DNA of 64,000 nt, from the NCBI RefSeq assembly GCF_021390245.1, contig NZ_JAJUXH010000013.1:62001-126000 (forward strand). The letters are read 5' to 3'. How positions within the stretch are numbered: the first letter of the stretch is position 1; each line of letters opens with the position of its first letter. The DNA comes from Dyadobacter sp. CY323. Lineage in GTDB: Bacteria; Bacteroidota; Bacteroidia; Cytophagales; Spirosomataceae. The notes under the pieces are model-generated. The model was not told where the DNA came from, searched no databases, and was given only the letters and a program-made list of their open reading frames with translations. This document shows, one piece after another, positions 8,076 to 17,169 of this stretch. The translations under genes and the position numbers were made by a program.

Positions 8076-10886
8076 TTAAAGTGCTTTTGCAAGCCGGATC
8101 AGCGATTTTTCTGCGATCAGGATCGGCGAATCGTACATGGGAATTTTGGAAAAATGAAAGTTGGTACCTTCCTTTTTCCAATTGGACTTCGGAATTTCAT
8201 GCACGCTTCCCGAAGCCAGATCCACCCAAACCGGATTTTCAAAACTTCCATGGCCGAAAGACAGGTCACAAAGTGTTTTATCATTCACATTGGAAGGTAT
8301 ACTGTCAGAAAACCAGGCGGTTACAATCTGACTTTGCTTTCCTTTGCCCGCATAGCCGTAAAGTGACACTTTTCTGTCGCGGTGTTTTTTAATCGCATAA
8401 GGAAACTTTTCCAGTCTGGTCAGGCGATCGTCAAAAACCGATGTCACATTCTGGAATGCATAGTAGGCCGGTTTTGCGTAAGCAACCGTTTTGTCGTTAT
8501 TGGCTTTGAGTAACCCTTTGTGGTTCCATTCCTGCGGGTAGCGGGCGTCCATGATCGTAAAAAGGCATGATTCCTTGTCATTCCCCAGATCGGTAAGCAA
8601 CCTGCGCAAAATGTGTTTAGACTGTATCTGCTCGCTCCAATGATATTTGTTCAGCGCAAAGTTGTCGTTCCATTCCGACGGGCACCCGCCCTCACCTTGT
8701 CTGATCCTGATCTTGGGGTTATACTTTTTCACTACTGCTTCCAGCGCTATTTCCGTGCCGCGATCTTCTGGGATTTTAATGTGGCGATGGTGGCTGATCT
8801 CGTCGATGAGATGGATTTTGTTTTGCTGCTGCATGATCGCCAACACTTTGTCGGCATACTCGTAATCCACCTTGCTGCCCATCGCAAATGCAATGATGTT
8901 GTCTTTCGGCTGCACCTTGCGTATGATTTCTGCGGAAAGTACCAGCAACTTCGCATATCCTTCCGGCGACACTTTATAGTTGGGCTCGTTCCACACTTCC
9001 CAGTCGTCGACCACCTTGCCATATCTTGACACAATGGCGTTTACAAATTTGCCCCAGCCTTCCAAAGCCTCGTCCGACTGCGGGACGGCGCCCATTAAAG
9101 TAGTCCCGCCGCCACCGGAATAAAGTGTATTTCCGTAAGACAGGTTGATCCACGGTTTTACGCCTTGTTTCACCATATCATAAACGATCTCATCAAGCCA
9201 CACCCAGTCGTAACTGCCTTTTGTTTTCTCCACTTTGGCCCAGCCCGACTGGATCCTCGCCTTTTTCGCACCCAGTTTTCCGAGATATTCCTTCCAGTTG
9301 TTATAAATGGTAAAGTCCCGGTCCATCATTTCCGCACCTACCGACCAGTTGGATGACTTGATATCCTTCGCATCTCTCGGTGCAATTTTACCAAGATATT
9401 TAAATGTAGATTTCTCATCCAGAGAAGCAGTAGCAAGTCCAAAAGCAGATTTTTCAGCAATCAAAACCGGATAGTCCGGAACCGGGATCGCATTAAAAAC
9501 AGAATTTCCTCCTTCCTTTTTCCAGTTCGCTTTGGGTATCTCATACACTTTCCCAGAAATAAGATCTACATAAACAGGCTCTTTGAAAGATCCGCTCGCA
9601 GTAACTTTCGTGCGCTTATTGGTATACGTCTCGGCCGGACGTGCCTCATTGCCCCAAATGGTAATCACCGTATTCCCGGTCCCTTTTTGCTTGTAAATAA
9701 AAGCGGACTGGTTTTCATGATCCGTCGCAGCGGTGTTTCCGGGATATGCTTCCATTTCAGAGTCAAAAATCGAGAACACGTGCTGGGCAGCTTTATAAGC
9801 CAGCTTCGGACGGTCAATGGTTTTATCGGGATTGGTTTTCAAAATCCCTTTCGTGTTCACACCCGTCATGTGATCGCCCGCTGCGTAATGGATGTCGCTG
9901 ATCGTGAACAGGTTGGTGGCAATGCCGCGCCCATGATCGCCCAGCATCCGGCGCAAATCCCATTTGGCCTGACTCAACTCCGTCCAGTCGAACTGGCGAA
10001 GTGCACCGATCGTCACAGAACTATGCGTGGAAGGCGCGCCGTTTTCGCCCTGCATGAAGCCGATTTTGGTACTGTATCCGGCAACGAAGTTTCGCATTTC
10101 TTCAATCTTCGGGTAGGATGTATCCGGGTTCGGTGCGTACCCATGGTACGTGATCACATCGATCAGGTCCAGCGCGTTTTTTGCTTTTATTTTATCCAGA
10201 AAAGGCTTTAAAAATTCAAGCCTGGGCACACCTGCGATGCCCAGCGCGAGAAATTTTGCATTGGGTTGCTGTGACCGGACCACGTTTGCGGTACGTATGT
10301 AAAAATCAGCAAACTCATCTCCCGTATTTTTGGGATTAAGATCGGGCTCGTTCCAGATCTCCCATTCGGTAACCTGCCCTTTGTAGCGGTTTACGATGGC
10401 TTTTACCCATTTGTCCCAAGCTTCCAATGCCTCCGGAGACGTGGGGATGCGGCCGGCCAATTTGGGTTCACCGCCACCTTCGTAGATCGGATTCCCGTAA
10501 GACAGTTCCACCCAGGGGTTCACGCCGCGGCTATATGCATCGGGAATAACGGCGTCCAGCCAGGCGAAATCGTATTTTCCTTTTACCTTTTCACATTTGG
10601 CCCAGCCACCTTGCAGCCTGATCCGTTTGGCCCCCAGCGCATCCAGGTATTTTTTATAGGATTGATAATCAGTATAATCCCGGTCCATGGTTTCGCCCCC
10701 GATCGACCAGCTCGAAGCCTTGATCTCTTTGGCTGACCGAGTTTTTACCGAACCGATTTCCTTGAAATTTTGTGGCCCGGCTGGAAGCCCGGCCGGTGAC
10801 TGCGCAAATGACCCGGTGCCTGTGCAACTTGCCAACAGAATCCCGGCAACCCAGCGGCCCAGATTTTGAAAACGATTTTTTTTCAT
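8076..10886 (-). CDS. Double-domain clan GH-A (GH39-like) glycosidase, exported
   Basis: 936 residues made of two homologous glycosidase units, roughly 37-480 and 490-935. Leader: ILLASCTGTGSFAQ, with a Cys that could be lipidated. Unit 1 has acid/base Glu180 (EIWNEPD) and nucleophile Glu281 (MQGENGAPS); unit 2 has Glu634 (EVWNEPN) and Glu732 (RQGEGGCPS). Both catalytic pairs are intact, so both units may be active. Each unit starts with a KxIKxSxWSxGxExMDRD motif, and ends with a DLxSGxVxEIPKxNWKKEG beta-sandwich motif. The units are each similar to the single-unit gene at 5372-6883, suggesting duplication and fusion within this locus. Two different linkages or substrate multivalency are possible. 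Confidence 0.82.
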   Translation of the reverse strand: MKKNRFQNLGRWVAGILLASCTGTGSFAQSPAGLPAGPQNFKEIGSVKTRSAKEIKASSWSIGGETMDRDYTDYQSYKKYLDALGAKRIRLQGGWAKCEKVKGKYDFAWLDAVIPDAYSRGVNPWVELSYGNPIYEGGGEPKLAGRIPTSPEALEAWDKWVKAIVNRYKGQVTEWEIWNEPDLNPKNTGDEFADFYIRTANVVRSQQPNAKFLALGIAGVPRLEFLKPFLDKIKAKNALDLIDVITYHGYAPNPDTSYPKIEEMRNFVAGYSTKIGFMQGENGAPSTHSSVTIGALRQFDWTELSQAKWDLRRMLGDHGRGIATNLFTISDIHYAAGDHMTGVNTKGILKTNPDKTIDRPKLAYKAAQHVFSIFDSEMEAYPGNTAATDHENQSAFIYKQKGTGNTVITIWGNEARPAETYTNKRTKVTASGSFKEPVYVDLISGKVYEIPKANWKKEGGNSVFNAIPVPDYPVLIAEKSAFGLATASLDEKSTFKYLGKIAPRDAKDIKSSNWSVGAEMMDRDFTIYNNWKEYLGKLGAKKARIQSGWAKVEKTKGSYDWVWLDEIVYDMVKQGVKPWINLSYGNTLYSGGGGTTLMGAVPQSDEALEGWGKFVNAIVSRYGKVVDDWEVWNEPNYKVSPEGYAKLLVLSAEIIRKVQPKDNIIAFAMGSKVDYEYADKVLAIMQQQNKIHLIDEISHHRHIKIPEDRGTEIALEAVVKKYNPKIRIRQGEGGCPSEWNDNFALNKYHWSEQIQSKHILRRLLTDLGNDKESCLFTIMDARYPQEWNHKGLLKANNDKTVAYAKPAYYAFQNVTSVFDDRLTRLEKFPYAIKKHRDRKVSLYGYAGKGKQSQIVTAWFSDSIPSNVNDKTLCDLSFGHGSFENPVWVDLASGSVHEIPKSNWKKEGTNFHFSKIPMYDSPILIAEKSLIRLAKAL

Positions 10887-10923
10887 TATAACGGATTTAG
10901 GTGGTAAGGATCAGTTTTTTGTT

Positions 10924-13050
10924 TTATTTCAAAAGTGTGAAAACCTTTTCAGTAGCGTCTTTGCAAGCATTAATATTCATTTTCTTATCGCCCCTGTACC
11001 AGTTTGCCCATTTCTCAGACTTTACATTCATGGCTTTTCCTTCATTGATCCCGTCAATGGATTGGATCGCCAGCCGCAGTTGATTCTTACATTGATCAGG
11101 CTGATTTTCATTCATCGCCTTTCTAGCGAGAAGTATATGGTTTAGCCAACCTTCCAATCCGAGCATTATGCGGGTTTGGGATATCAGATTTGTTTCGAAA
11201 AAGGCTTTTTGCTGCGGTTCCAGCTTCGCCAGCACGTTTAGCGATTCGGTCAATGCATTTTGATGGGCTTGTTGTTGTTTCATTACCTTTTCAAGCAGTT
11301 CGTTTTCATCCCGTGGCTGCGGGTGCGCGTCGCTCAGTGAGGTTTTCCCCCAGTCCGATTCATGCGACACCTGCTTTGCTTTCAATTCAGCGGCCTTGTA
11401 AGCTTCCGGATCGCTGATTTGCTGTGAGAGTTTTTTCAGGTAATTCAAGGTAAAATTCCGCGTCTGCCCATCGAGCAGCATGGCAACCTGTTGCTTGTCG
11501 TGCACTACAAAAGAATCAAAATACATATCGTATGCTTTTGTGGCAGCCGCTGCATTCTGACCATACTGAATGCCCGTCCAGGTCTTCATAAAAACCTGAG
11601 GATCATAATCTTCGAAATTGTAAAGCATACGCGCCGAGGAAGCCAATCCGAGCTGAAACTCGCGGATGTTCGAGACATTCATGATCGCATACGCATTGCT
11701 TTTCATTTTTTGTACTTCCTGAAAAACCTTATAGGTATGCTGCGGCGAAACGCCCTGCGCGATGTGCGGGCCGGCCCCCCAAAGCTGATGGTGGTAGTAC
11801 ACGCCGTACGTATTGTTGTTCGTCCGTGGGGTTTGATAAAAATCGTTTTGCCATTTCCAGCCGGGGCTGTTGTCGGAAAACACGATGGTTACTTTTTCAG
11901 GGATTTTCAAATGTCCTGCCTGGTTCAATGTCGACCCTTCCGCCCACAATGTAGTGGTAATGGGCGGGTTTGGACGTTTGTCAACTTCTTTGATGATTTG
12001 CATTTGTGCCGCCATTGCATCGGAGATCAGTTTTCCCCGGTCCGCATCCGACTGAGGCACGCCGGGATCCGCCATCCACATCGGACGATCGGCAATGCCG
12101 CGTAAACCGATCTGCCAGATCACATTCGGATATTTCGCCCATTCTTTTGCATATACCCGCCACACTTCCGTGAGTTTGTCGCGGCTGCTGTAAAAAGAAA
12201 ATAAGGGTTTCTCATTCGTTTTTTCTTTCCAGTAATTGAAGAAAGTAAATGCACTCACGCCCATCGGCTCTACATGGTGCATGGAAATAAACACGCCGCG
12301 TTTGGCTGCCTCTTTCACCAATGCAGCCTCGGCAGGATTTCGTATGTCGATAAAGCTGGCCGGGATAATGAGGTTCAGGCGCTGGCGTACCAGTGATTCC
12401 ACCACTTTGCCCATCAATGCAGGATTCACTACCTGACCATAATACGGGTAGTCGATATTCCGTTTGCCGCCGCTTTCGTAAAATTCGGTCAGCAAATCTT
12501 CGTCGTTGATAAACCACCCCCGGTATTGAAAAGTCGGACTTTTCTGGCTGATCCGGACTGTTTCCCATTGAAGTAAAGTCTTCTTTTCCGGCAGTTTATC
12601 CGACCAGCAATAAAGCGGGTCTACTTTAAGATATTCCTCAATAAAATGGTAAATGCCAAACATCGTAGCCCGTTCGTCGCTTCCATTGATCGACAGGTCA
12701 GCGCCATTGGATTTCACTTCATACACCTCCCATTTTCCTTTCAGGGACGCCGCATTGCTGTTGTACTTTTTGATCTGCGGATCCGATAAACCTACCGTTC
12801 CGATATGGATTTTTGAACCGGAAACCTTACCGTCATCTTTCGAAACGACAAGCAACTTTTTCCCGCTGATCTGCTCCACGTCATGCACCAGGTCGTTTAC
12901 AGCCAGCCGAACGCATTCCGGCTCTGTTTCAGGTAAAAGGATCGTAGCCTGACTCTGGTTACTTACCAGCGTAAAAGACTGTTTCGTCTTGCTTTGCGCA
13001 AACGTAGCAAGCGCCGAAATCAGTAAAAGTATAATCGCTGAATATCTCAT
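10924..13050 (-). CDS. GH115-like exported glycosidase (alpha-glucuronidase family), short form
   Basis: 708 residues with a signal peptide (MRYSAIILLLISALATFAQ). The N-terminal domain has the GH67/GH115-type segment INGSDERATMFGIYHF leading to DPLYCWSDKLP. The catalytic-barrel part contains YRGWFINDEDLLTEF, RQRLNLIIPASF, WQIGLRGIADRPMW and GVYYHHQLWGAGPH, which match the GH115 plan. GH115 enzymes remove glucuronic acid or methylglucuronic acid side chains from xylan and some arabinogalactans. Family members are usually above 800 residues; here the C-terminal beta-sandwich module appears to be missing or reduced. Function in this pectin-like locus is therefore inferred, not shown. Confidence 0.75.
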   Translation of the reverse strand: MRYSAIILLLISALATFAQSKTKQSFTLVSNQSQATILLPETEPECVRLAVNDLVHDVEQISGKKLLVVSKDDGKVSGSKIHIGTVGLSDPQIKKYNSNAASLKGKWEVYEVKSNGADLSINGSDERATMFGIYHFIEEYLKVDPLYCWSDKLPEKKTLLQWETVRISQKSPTFQYRGWFINDEDLLTEFYESGGKRNIDYPYYGQVVNPALMGKVVESLVRQRLNLIIPASFIDIRNPAEAALVKEAAKRGVFISMHHVEPMGVSAFTFFNYWKEKTNEKPLFSFYSSRDKLTEVWRVYAKEWAKYPNVIWQIGLRGIADRPMWMADPGVPQSDADRGKLISDAMAAQMQIIKEVDKRPNPPITTTLWAEGSTLNQAGHLKIPEKVTIVFSDNSPGWKWQNDFYQTPRTNNNTYGVYYHHQLWGAGPHIAQGVSPQHTYKVFQEVQKMKSNAYAIMNVSNIREFQLGLASSARMLYNFEDYDPQVFMKTWTGIQYGQNAAAATKAYDMYFDSFVVHDKQQVAMLLDGQTRNFTLNYLKKLSQQISDPEAYKAAELKAKQVSHESDWGKTSLSDAHPQPRDENELLEKVMKQQQAHQNALTESLNVLAKLEPQQKAFFETNLISQTRIMLGLEGWLNHILLARKAMNENQPDQCKNQLRLAIQSIDGINEGKAMNVKSEKWANWYRGDKKMNINACKDATEKVFTLLK

Positions 13051-13060
13051 AAGTTTCTGT

Positions 13061-14467
13061 TCAGTACTGGATTGAACTGCAATTTTCTAACTGAAAAGCG
13101 TCTCCCTTCTGATGCTTTATTTCCATTTTCCGGAACTTGATAAACTGGGAATAACTGGCAAAAACGCCGTTTTCAGAATTAATTCTGATGTTATCAAACG
13201 TAATATCGTGCAGGTATTTTCCGGGCAGGCCACGAAGGCTGATCGCTCTTTTCGCACCGTCGCATTGAATGTTTTCAATGTGAAAATTCCGGAAAACGGG
13301 CGCATTTGCCAGTGAAGCTGAACCGCTCCCATAGTTCATATTTTTTTCAATGGGCTCGCTGTCATAGGTCAGATCGAAGACAATGGCTTCGCCTTTGATA
13401 TTCTTCATCGTAATATTCCTGGCCCATACATTCTCCACAATCCCACCCCTGCCAACCCTGGATTTAAACCTCAAACCGCGGTCTGTACCGGCGAAATGAC
13501 AATCTTCGACCAGCACATTTTTCACCCCAGCCGACATTTCACTGCCGATCACCAATCCTCCATGTCCGGCTTTGGTGCTGCACCGGCGAACCACTATATT
13601 TTCGCAAGGTCTTCCGATTTTCCACGCTTCTTCGTCACGGCCGGATTTGAGGCAAATGTTGTCGTCGCCGACATCGATGCCGCAATCTTCGATGAGCACA
13701 TTTTTGCAGCCGTCGGGGTCGATACCATCATTGTTAGGCCCGTGCGCCCTGATTTTGATTTTTCTGATGATGATGTTTTCGGAAAAAACGGGGTGTACAT
13801 TCCAGGAAGGCCCGTCGACGATCGTAATGTCTTCCATCAGTATATTTTTGCATTCCAGGAATTGGATAAACGGCGGACGAACTCCTGCTTTTTCAGTACC
13901 AAATACCCGCTGTTCTATCGGCACGCCACTTTTTCCCATTTGAAACAGCTGCGTCATCCCGGGCTGTTTGTCTTTCCACGGCCACCAAACCTGACCTTGT
14001 CCATTCAAAGTACCTTTGCCGGTAACGGCGATATTTTCACAATCTTTTGCATACACAAAAGGCGAATAATTATAACAAAAGAATCCGCCGCGCTGGATGA
14101 GCACGACCGGCAGATAATCATCGAATTTCTGACTAAAACGAAGTTCAGCGCCTTCTACCAAATGCAGGTTGACATTGCTTTTTAAATGGATGGCGCCGGT
14201 GAGCCAAATGCCTTTCGGAACCATAACTGAACCGCCGCCAGCCGCATTACAGGCAACAATTGCTTTCCGGATCGCATCCGAATTTAAAGTAACACCACCT
14301 TCTTTCGCTCCATATTTCCGGATATCGAACGTCTCTTTTCTGAAAACCGGCGCTTGCATCTCCGGAAATGGAAACGGCACAGGAAGCGGTTTGCTTTGGG
14401 CAAACACTTCTCCGAATGCAAAAAGCATGGTAGTGAGTAAACAGAAGGCGAAATCTCTCAAATTCAT
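13061..14467 (-). CDS. Glycoside hydrolase family 28 polygalacturonase-like, exported
   Basis: 468 residues with a signal peptide ending GEVFAQ. The beta-helix begins FDIRKYGAKEGG. All GH28 signatures are present: NNDGIDPDGC, VGDDNICLKSG, the AGHGGLVIGSE block with its His, and RGLRFKSR carrying the substrate-binding R-x-K. This is a canonical inverting galacturonan hydrolase, probably exo-acting because bacterial periplasmic members of this length (with the SAGVKNVL insertion) commonly release galacturonate or short oligomers. It complements the atypical GH28 at 3898-5361. It is spaced only 3 bp from the esterase gene. Confidence 0.9.
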   Translation of the reverse strand: MNLRDFAFCLLTTMLFAFGEVFAQSKPLPVPFPFPEMQAPVFRKETFDIRKYGAKEGGVTLNSDAIRKAIVACNAAGGGSVMVPKGIWLTGAIHLKSNVNLHLVEGAELRFSQKFDDYLPVVLIQRGGFFCYNYSPFVYAKDCENIAVTGKGTLNGQGQVWWPWKDKQPGMTQLFQMGKSGVPIEQRVFGTEKAGVRPPFIQFLECKNILMEDITIVDGPSWNVHPVFSENIIIRKIKIRAHGPNNDGIDPDGCKNVLIEDCGIDVGDDNICLKSGRDEEAWKIGRPCENIVVRRCSTKAGHGGLVIGSEMSAGVKNVLVEDCHFAGTDRGLRFKSRVGRGGIVENVWARNITMKNIKGEAIVFDLTYDSEPIEKNMNYGSGSASLANAPVFRNFHIENIQCDGAKRAISLRGLPGKYLHDITFDNIRINSENGVFASYSQFIKFRKMEIKHQKGDAFQLENCSSIQY

Positions 14468-14470
14468 AGT

Positions 14471-15412
14471 TTAATGAACATTAGAAGGAATAAACCCGCG
14501 ATTTACAAACCATATTTCCAGCTGCGACATCCAGGAATTCTGAACGTCCGGACTGATTCCGAAGCCGTGCGTTTTCTCTTCATAGATATGTAGCTCGGTG
14601 GGTACCTTTTGTTTTTTTAACGCCTGATAAAACAGAATACTGTTCTGGAATGAAACTGTGGGATCGTCTCCGGCATGGACGAGAAAAGTTGGCGGCGTTT
14701 GGGCGTCGACACTTTCTTCTGGTGAAAATTCCCTGATCTGCGCCTCCATGGCATTGCTTCCCAACAAGTTCTGAACCGACCCTTTATGTGCGTCGCTTCC
14801 CCTGAAAGTAATCACGGGCCAGGCTAAAACCGCAAAATCAGGTCGCAAACCCGCGGTATCCTTACCAGCCTCATAAGCTTTGTTCCAATGTGTGCCCGCC
14901 ATAGCCGCCAGGTGTCCCCCAGCCGAGGAACCCCAGACGCCGATGCGGCTCAGCTTCCATTCAGCCGCTTTCCGGCGAACTACCCTGAAAGCTTGCTGGA
15001 TATCCTGCATTGCACCGATCGATTTATCAACCATCAGACTGTCGGCGGGAAGGCGGTAGGTCAGGATAAATGCAGTGATACCCATTTTATTTAAACGTTG
15101 AGCAATAAATCTTACATTTTCAATATTCAGGTTGCGGTAACCGCCGCCGGGACAGATAATAATTCCTGTTCCATTGGCCGCCGCCGGACGAAGTACAATC
15201 AGGCGCGGCGCAATCACTTTTGACAATGCCGTCAGCTGTCCTGCAGCATTAAAAGTCCTTTTTTCAGGCTGGGTTGCGGGTATAGAATTAGGCACTCCCG
15301 ATGCATAAAGCGGTATTTCAATTTCCGTCTGCGCCACACAAACCACATTCATCCAAAAACAACCAATGACTACCAATGACCATAAATGACATCTATTCAC
15401 CAAAACTTCCAT
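14471..15412 (-). CDS. Alpha/beta-hydrolase, exported carbohydrate esterase-like
   Basis: With the ATG at 15412 the protein has 313 residues and a signal peptide (LVVIGCFWMNVVCVAQ). The frame extends to in-frame ATGs at 15448 and 15463, which would overlap the susD gene; the choice is not certain. The oxyanion motif is CPGGGYRNL, the nucleophile Ser lies in WGSSAGGH, and HAGDDPTV plus KTHGFGI provide the Asp and His. This layout matches the BD-FAE/axe-type esterases found in plant-polysaccharide loci, which remove acetyl or feruloyl groups. Acetyl removal from pectin is a reasonable inference given both GH28 neighbours. Confidence 0.82.
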   Translation of the reverse strand: MEVLVNRCHLWSLVVIGCFWMNVVCVAQTEIEIPLYASGVPNSIPATQPEKRTFNAAGQLTALSKVIAPRLIVLRPAAANGTGIIICPGGGYRNLNIENVRFIAQRLNKMGITAFILTYRLPADSLMVDKSIGAMQDIQQAFRVVRRKAAEWKLSRIGVWGSSAGGHLAAMAGTHWNKAYEAGKDTAGLRPDFAVLAWPVITFRGSDAHKGSVQNLLGSNAMEAQIREFSPEESVDAQTPPTFLVHAGDDPTVSFQNSILFYQALKKQKVPTELHIYEEKTHGFGISPDVQNSWMSQLEIWFVNRGFIPSNVH

Positions 15413-15416
15413 CTCC

Positions 15417-17114
15417 CTAGTACCCAGGATTCTGTTCCAGTTTCGCATCCTTGTTTGCTTCAATTTCCGAGTAAGGTATCGGGAACAATATATTATGGTC
15501 GTTGATATTGCCTTTGTTCAATGGATTGTATTTCCGGACACGCTCCACCAGCTTACCCATTCTCACCAATACCAACCGGCGGTTTTCCTCGAAAATCAAC
15601 TCTCTCGCTCTTTCGTCCAGGATAAAATCCAGACTTACCTGCCCTGGCTGGATCAGTGTGGCATTGGACCGTGCGCGGACTACATTCAGGTCGGCTGCCG
15701 CCTTTGCCAGGTCACCTTTCATGAAGTAGGCCTCGGCCCGCAGGAAGTAAGTTTCCGGAAGCCGGATCAGGTACATATCGCGATAGGTTGCCCCCGCGGT
15801 CGCTTTGAGCGTCATTGCTACGGGATCTTCCATCAGCCCCAGAGGATGTTGTCCCGGAGTGGTCACCTTGGAAGGGTAAGGATACCAGCGCCAGCTTTGC
15901 TGCACCCATTGAGAAGTCGGAAAATCGATCATACTTTTTCCAAAATACTGCGATGCCGGATTGGTATAAATAAAATCACGCACAATGTTGTAGGCAGAAG
16001 TACGGATGTCCGTCGATTTGATGACGCGGTTGTCGGCTTTGGGGTCCAGGCCCCAGATGTCATACAGATAGTAATCGGTCGGCTGCACAAATGACGCTCC
16101 TCTTCCGCCGACATTGAGCGTAGAGGCGGGCAGATTTCCTAGTACCACCGCTGCACCTTTGGGATCTTTCAGCGTAAATGCAACCGGCGCCACCACGCGT
16201 TCGAGCTGGTTGGTAGCCGAGCCTGCCGACGTGAGACCGCCGCCAGGAATATCGACTTCATACTGGGCCACCCAGATTGCCTCTGTGTTACCTGCACTCC
16301 GGTTTTGATTTCCTACCCTAAAAAGGTCATAATATACATCTCCCGGCTTGTCTTTCAGACTCCCGAAACGCGCCGTCATCAATGCTAATGACGATTTTTC
16401 GATTACTTCGGTAGCTGCGGCAATGGCCTGATCGTACTGTTTCAAAGTGAGATAGGTTTCGGCCAGGATATGGTTGGCGACCGATTTGTTCAAACGCCCG
16501 TTGGCCACCACGGCTACATTCGGGAGAATATTGGCTGCCTCCGTGGCATCAGAAATAACCTGGCTAAAAATCTCGTCGCGCGTTGCCCGAACAAAATCGC
16601 TTTTTGGCGATGTGGCTTCTTCCAGGATCAGAGGTACCCCGCCATAAATATGTACAAGATAACGGTAAGCCCACGCCCTGAAAAGCTTGGCCTCGCCGGC
16701 AATGATCGCCCGCTTTTCTTCGGGAACCTGAGAGTCGGGCAGCCTGGAAAGGATCGTATTCGCGTTGGAAATGATCTTGTAGTAATTTACCCAATGGATT
16801 TTTGGTACGTTATTCTGAGGCGTAATGGTATTGTTGTAGTCAGCCAGGCGGTTGTTGTCCAGGCGGGAATTGAAGGCCACGTCTGTTCCCAGCACATCGG
16901 TATATTCGTTTGCACCGGCGGTAACGCTGGTTTCTGAACGCACCCTGGCATACAAGTCAACCAGGGCCGATTCGAAATGGGCCTCGTTCACGTAGGAATT
17001 TTCAGGACTGTAAAAATCCAGCGGTACCTCGTTGAGAAACTTCTCTTCTTTACAGCCGGAACTGAACGTCATGAACGCTGCGAACAAACTGATTTTTAAT
17101 AGGTTGGTTTTCAT
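15417..17114 (-). CDS. susD: SusD/RagB family outer-membrane glycan-binding lipoprotein
   Basis: Start taken at the ATG at 17114 (MKTNLLKISLFAAFMTFSSGC), giving 565 residues with a lipobox Cys; a longer frame to 17159 lacks a sensible leader. The N-terminus KFLNEVPLDFYSPENSY, the KIIsNANTIL helix, GEAKLFRAWAYRYLVHIYGGVPL and the C-terminal LIRLPETYFLRAEAYFMKGD and LDERARELIFEENRR are the standard SusD motifs (TPR-like helices and the closing region). It caps the SusC transporter encoded 55 bp upstream and binds the glycan at the cell surface. This is the usual marker of a polysaccharide utilisation locus. Confidence 0.95.
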   Translation of the reverse strand: MKTNLLKISLFAAFMTFSSGCKEEKFLNEVPLDFYSPENSYVNEAHFESALVDLYARVRSETSVTAGANEYTDVLGTDVAFNSRLDNNRLADYNNTITPQNNVPKIHWVNYYKIISNANTILSRLPDSQVPEEKRAIIAGEAKLFRAWAYRYLVHIYGGVPLILEEATSPKSDFVRATRDEIFSQVISDATEAANILPNVAVVANGRLNKSVANHILAETYLTLKQYDQAIAAATEVIEKSSLALMTARFGSLKDKPGDVYYDLFRVGNQNRSAGNTEAIWVAQYEVDIPGGGLTSAGSATNQLERVVAPVAFTLKDPKGAAVVLGNLPASTLNVGGRGASFVQPTDYYLYDIWGLDPKADNRVIKSTDIRTSAYNIVRDFIYTNPASQYFGKSMIDFPTSQWVQQSWRWYPYPSKVTTPGQHPLGLMEDPVAMTLKATAGATYRDMYLIRLPETYFLRAEAYFMKGDLAKAAADLNVVRARSNATLIQPGQVSLDFILDERARELIFEENRRLVLVRMGKLVERVRKYNPLNKGNINDHNILFPIPYSEIEANKDAKLEQNPGY

Positions 17115-17169
17115 ACTTCTTGCTATTGTATGGTAAACGGGTAGGAATAGTCTGAACAATAGAGATGAT

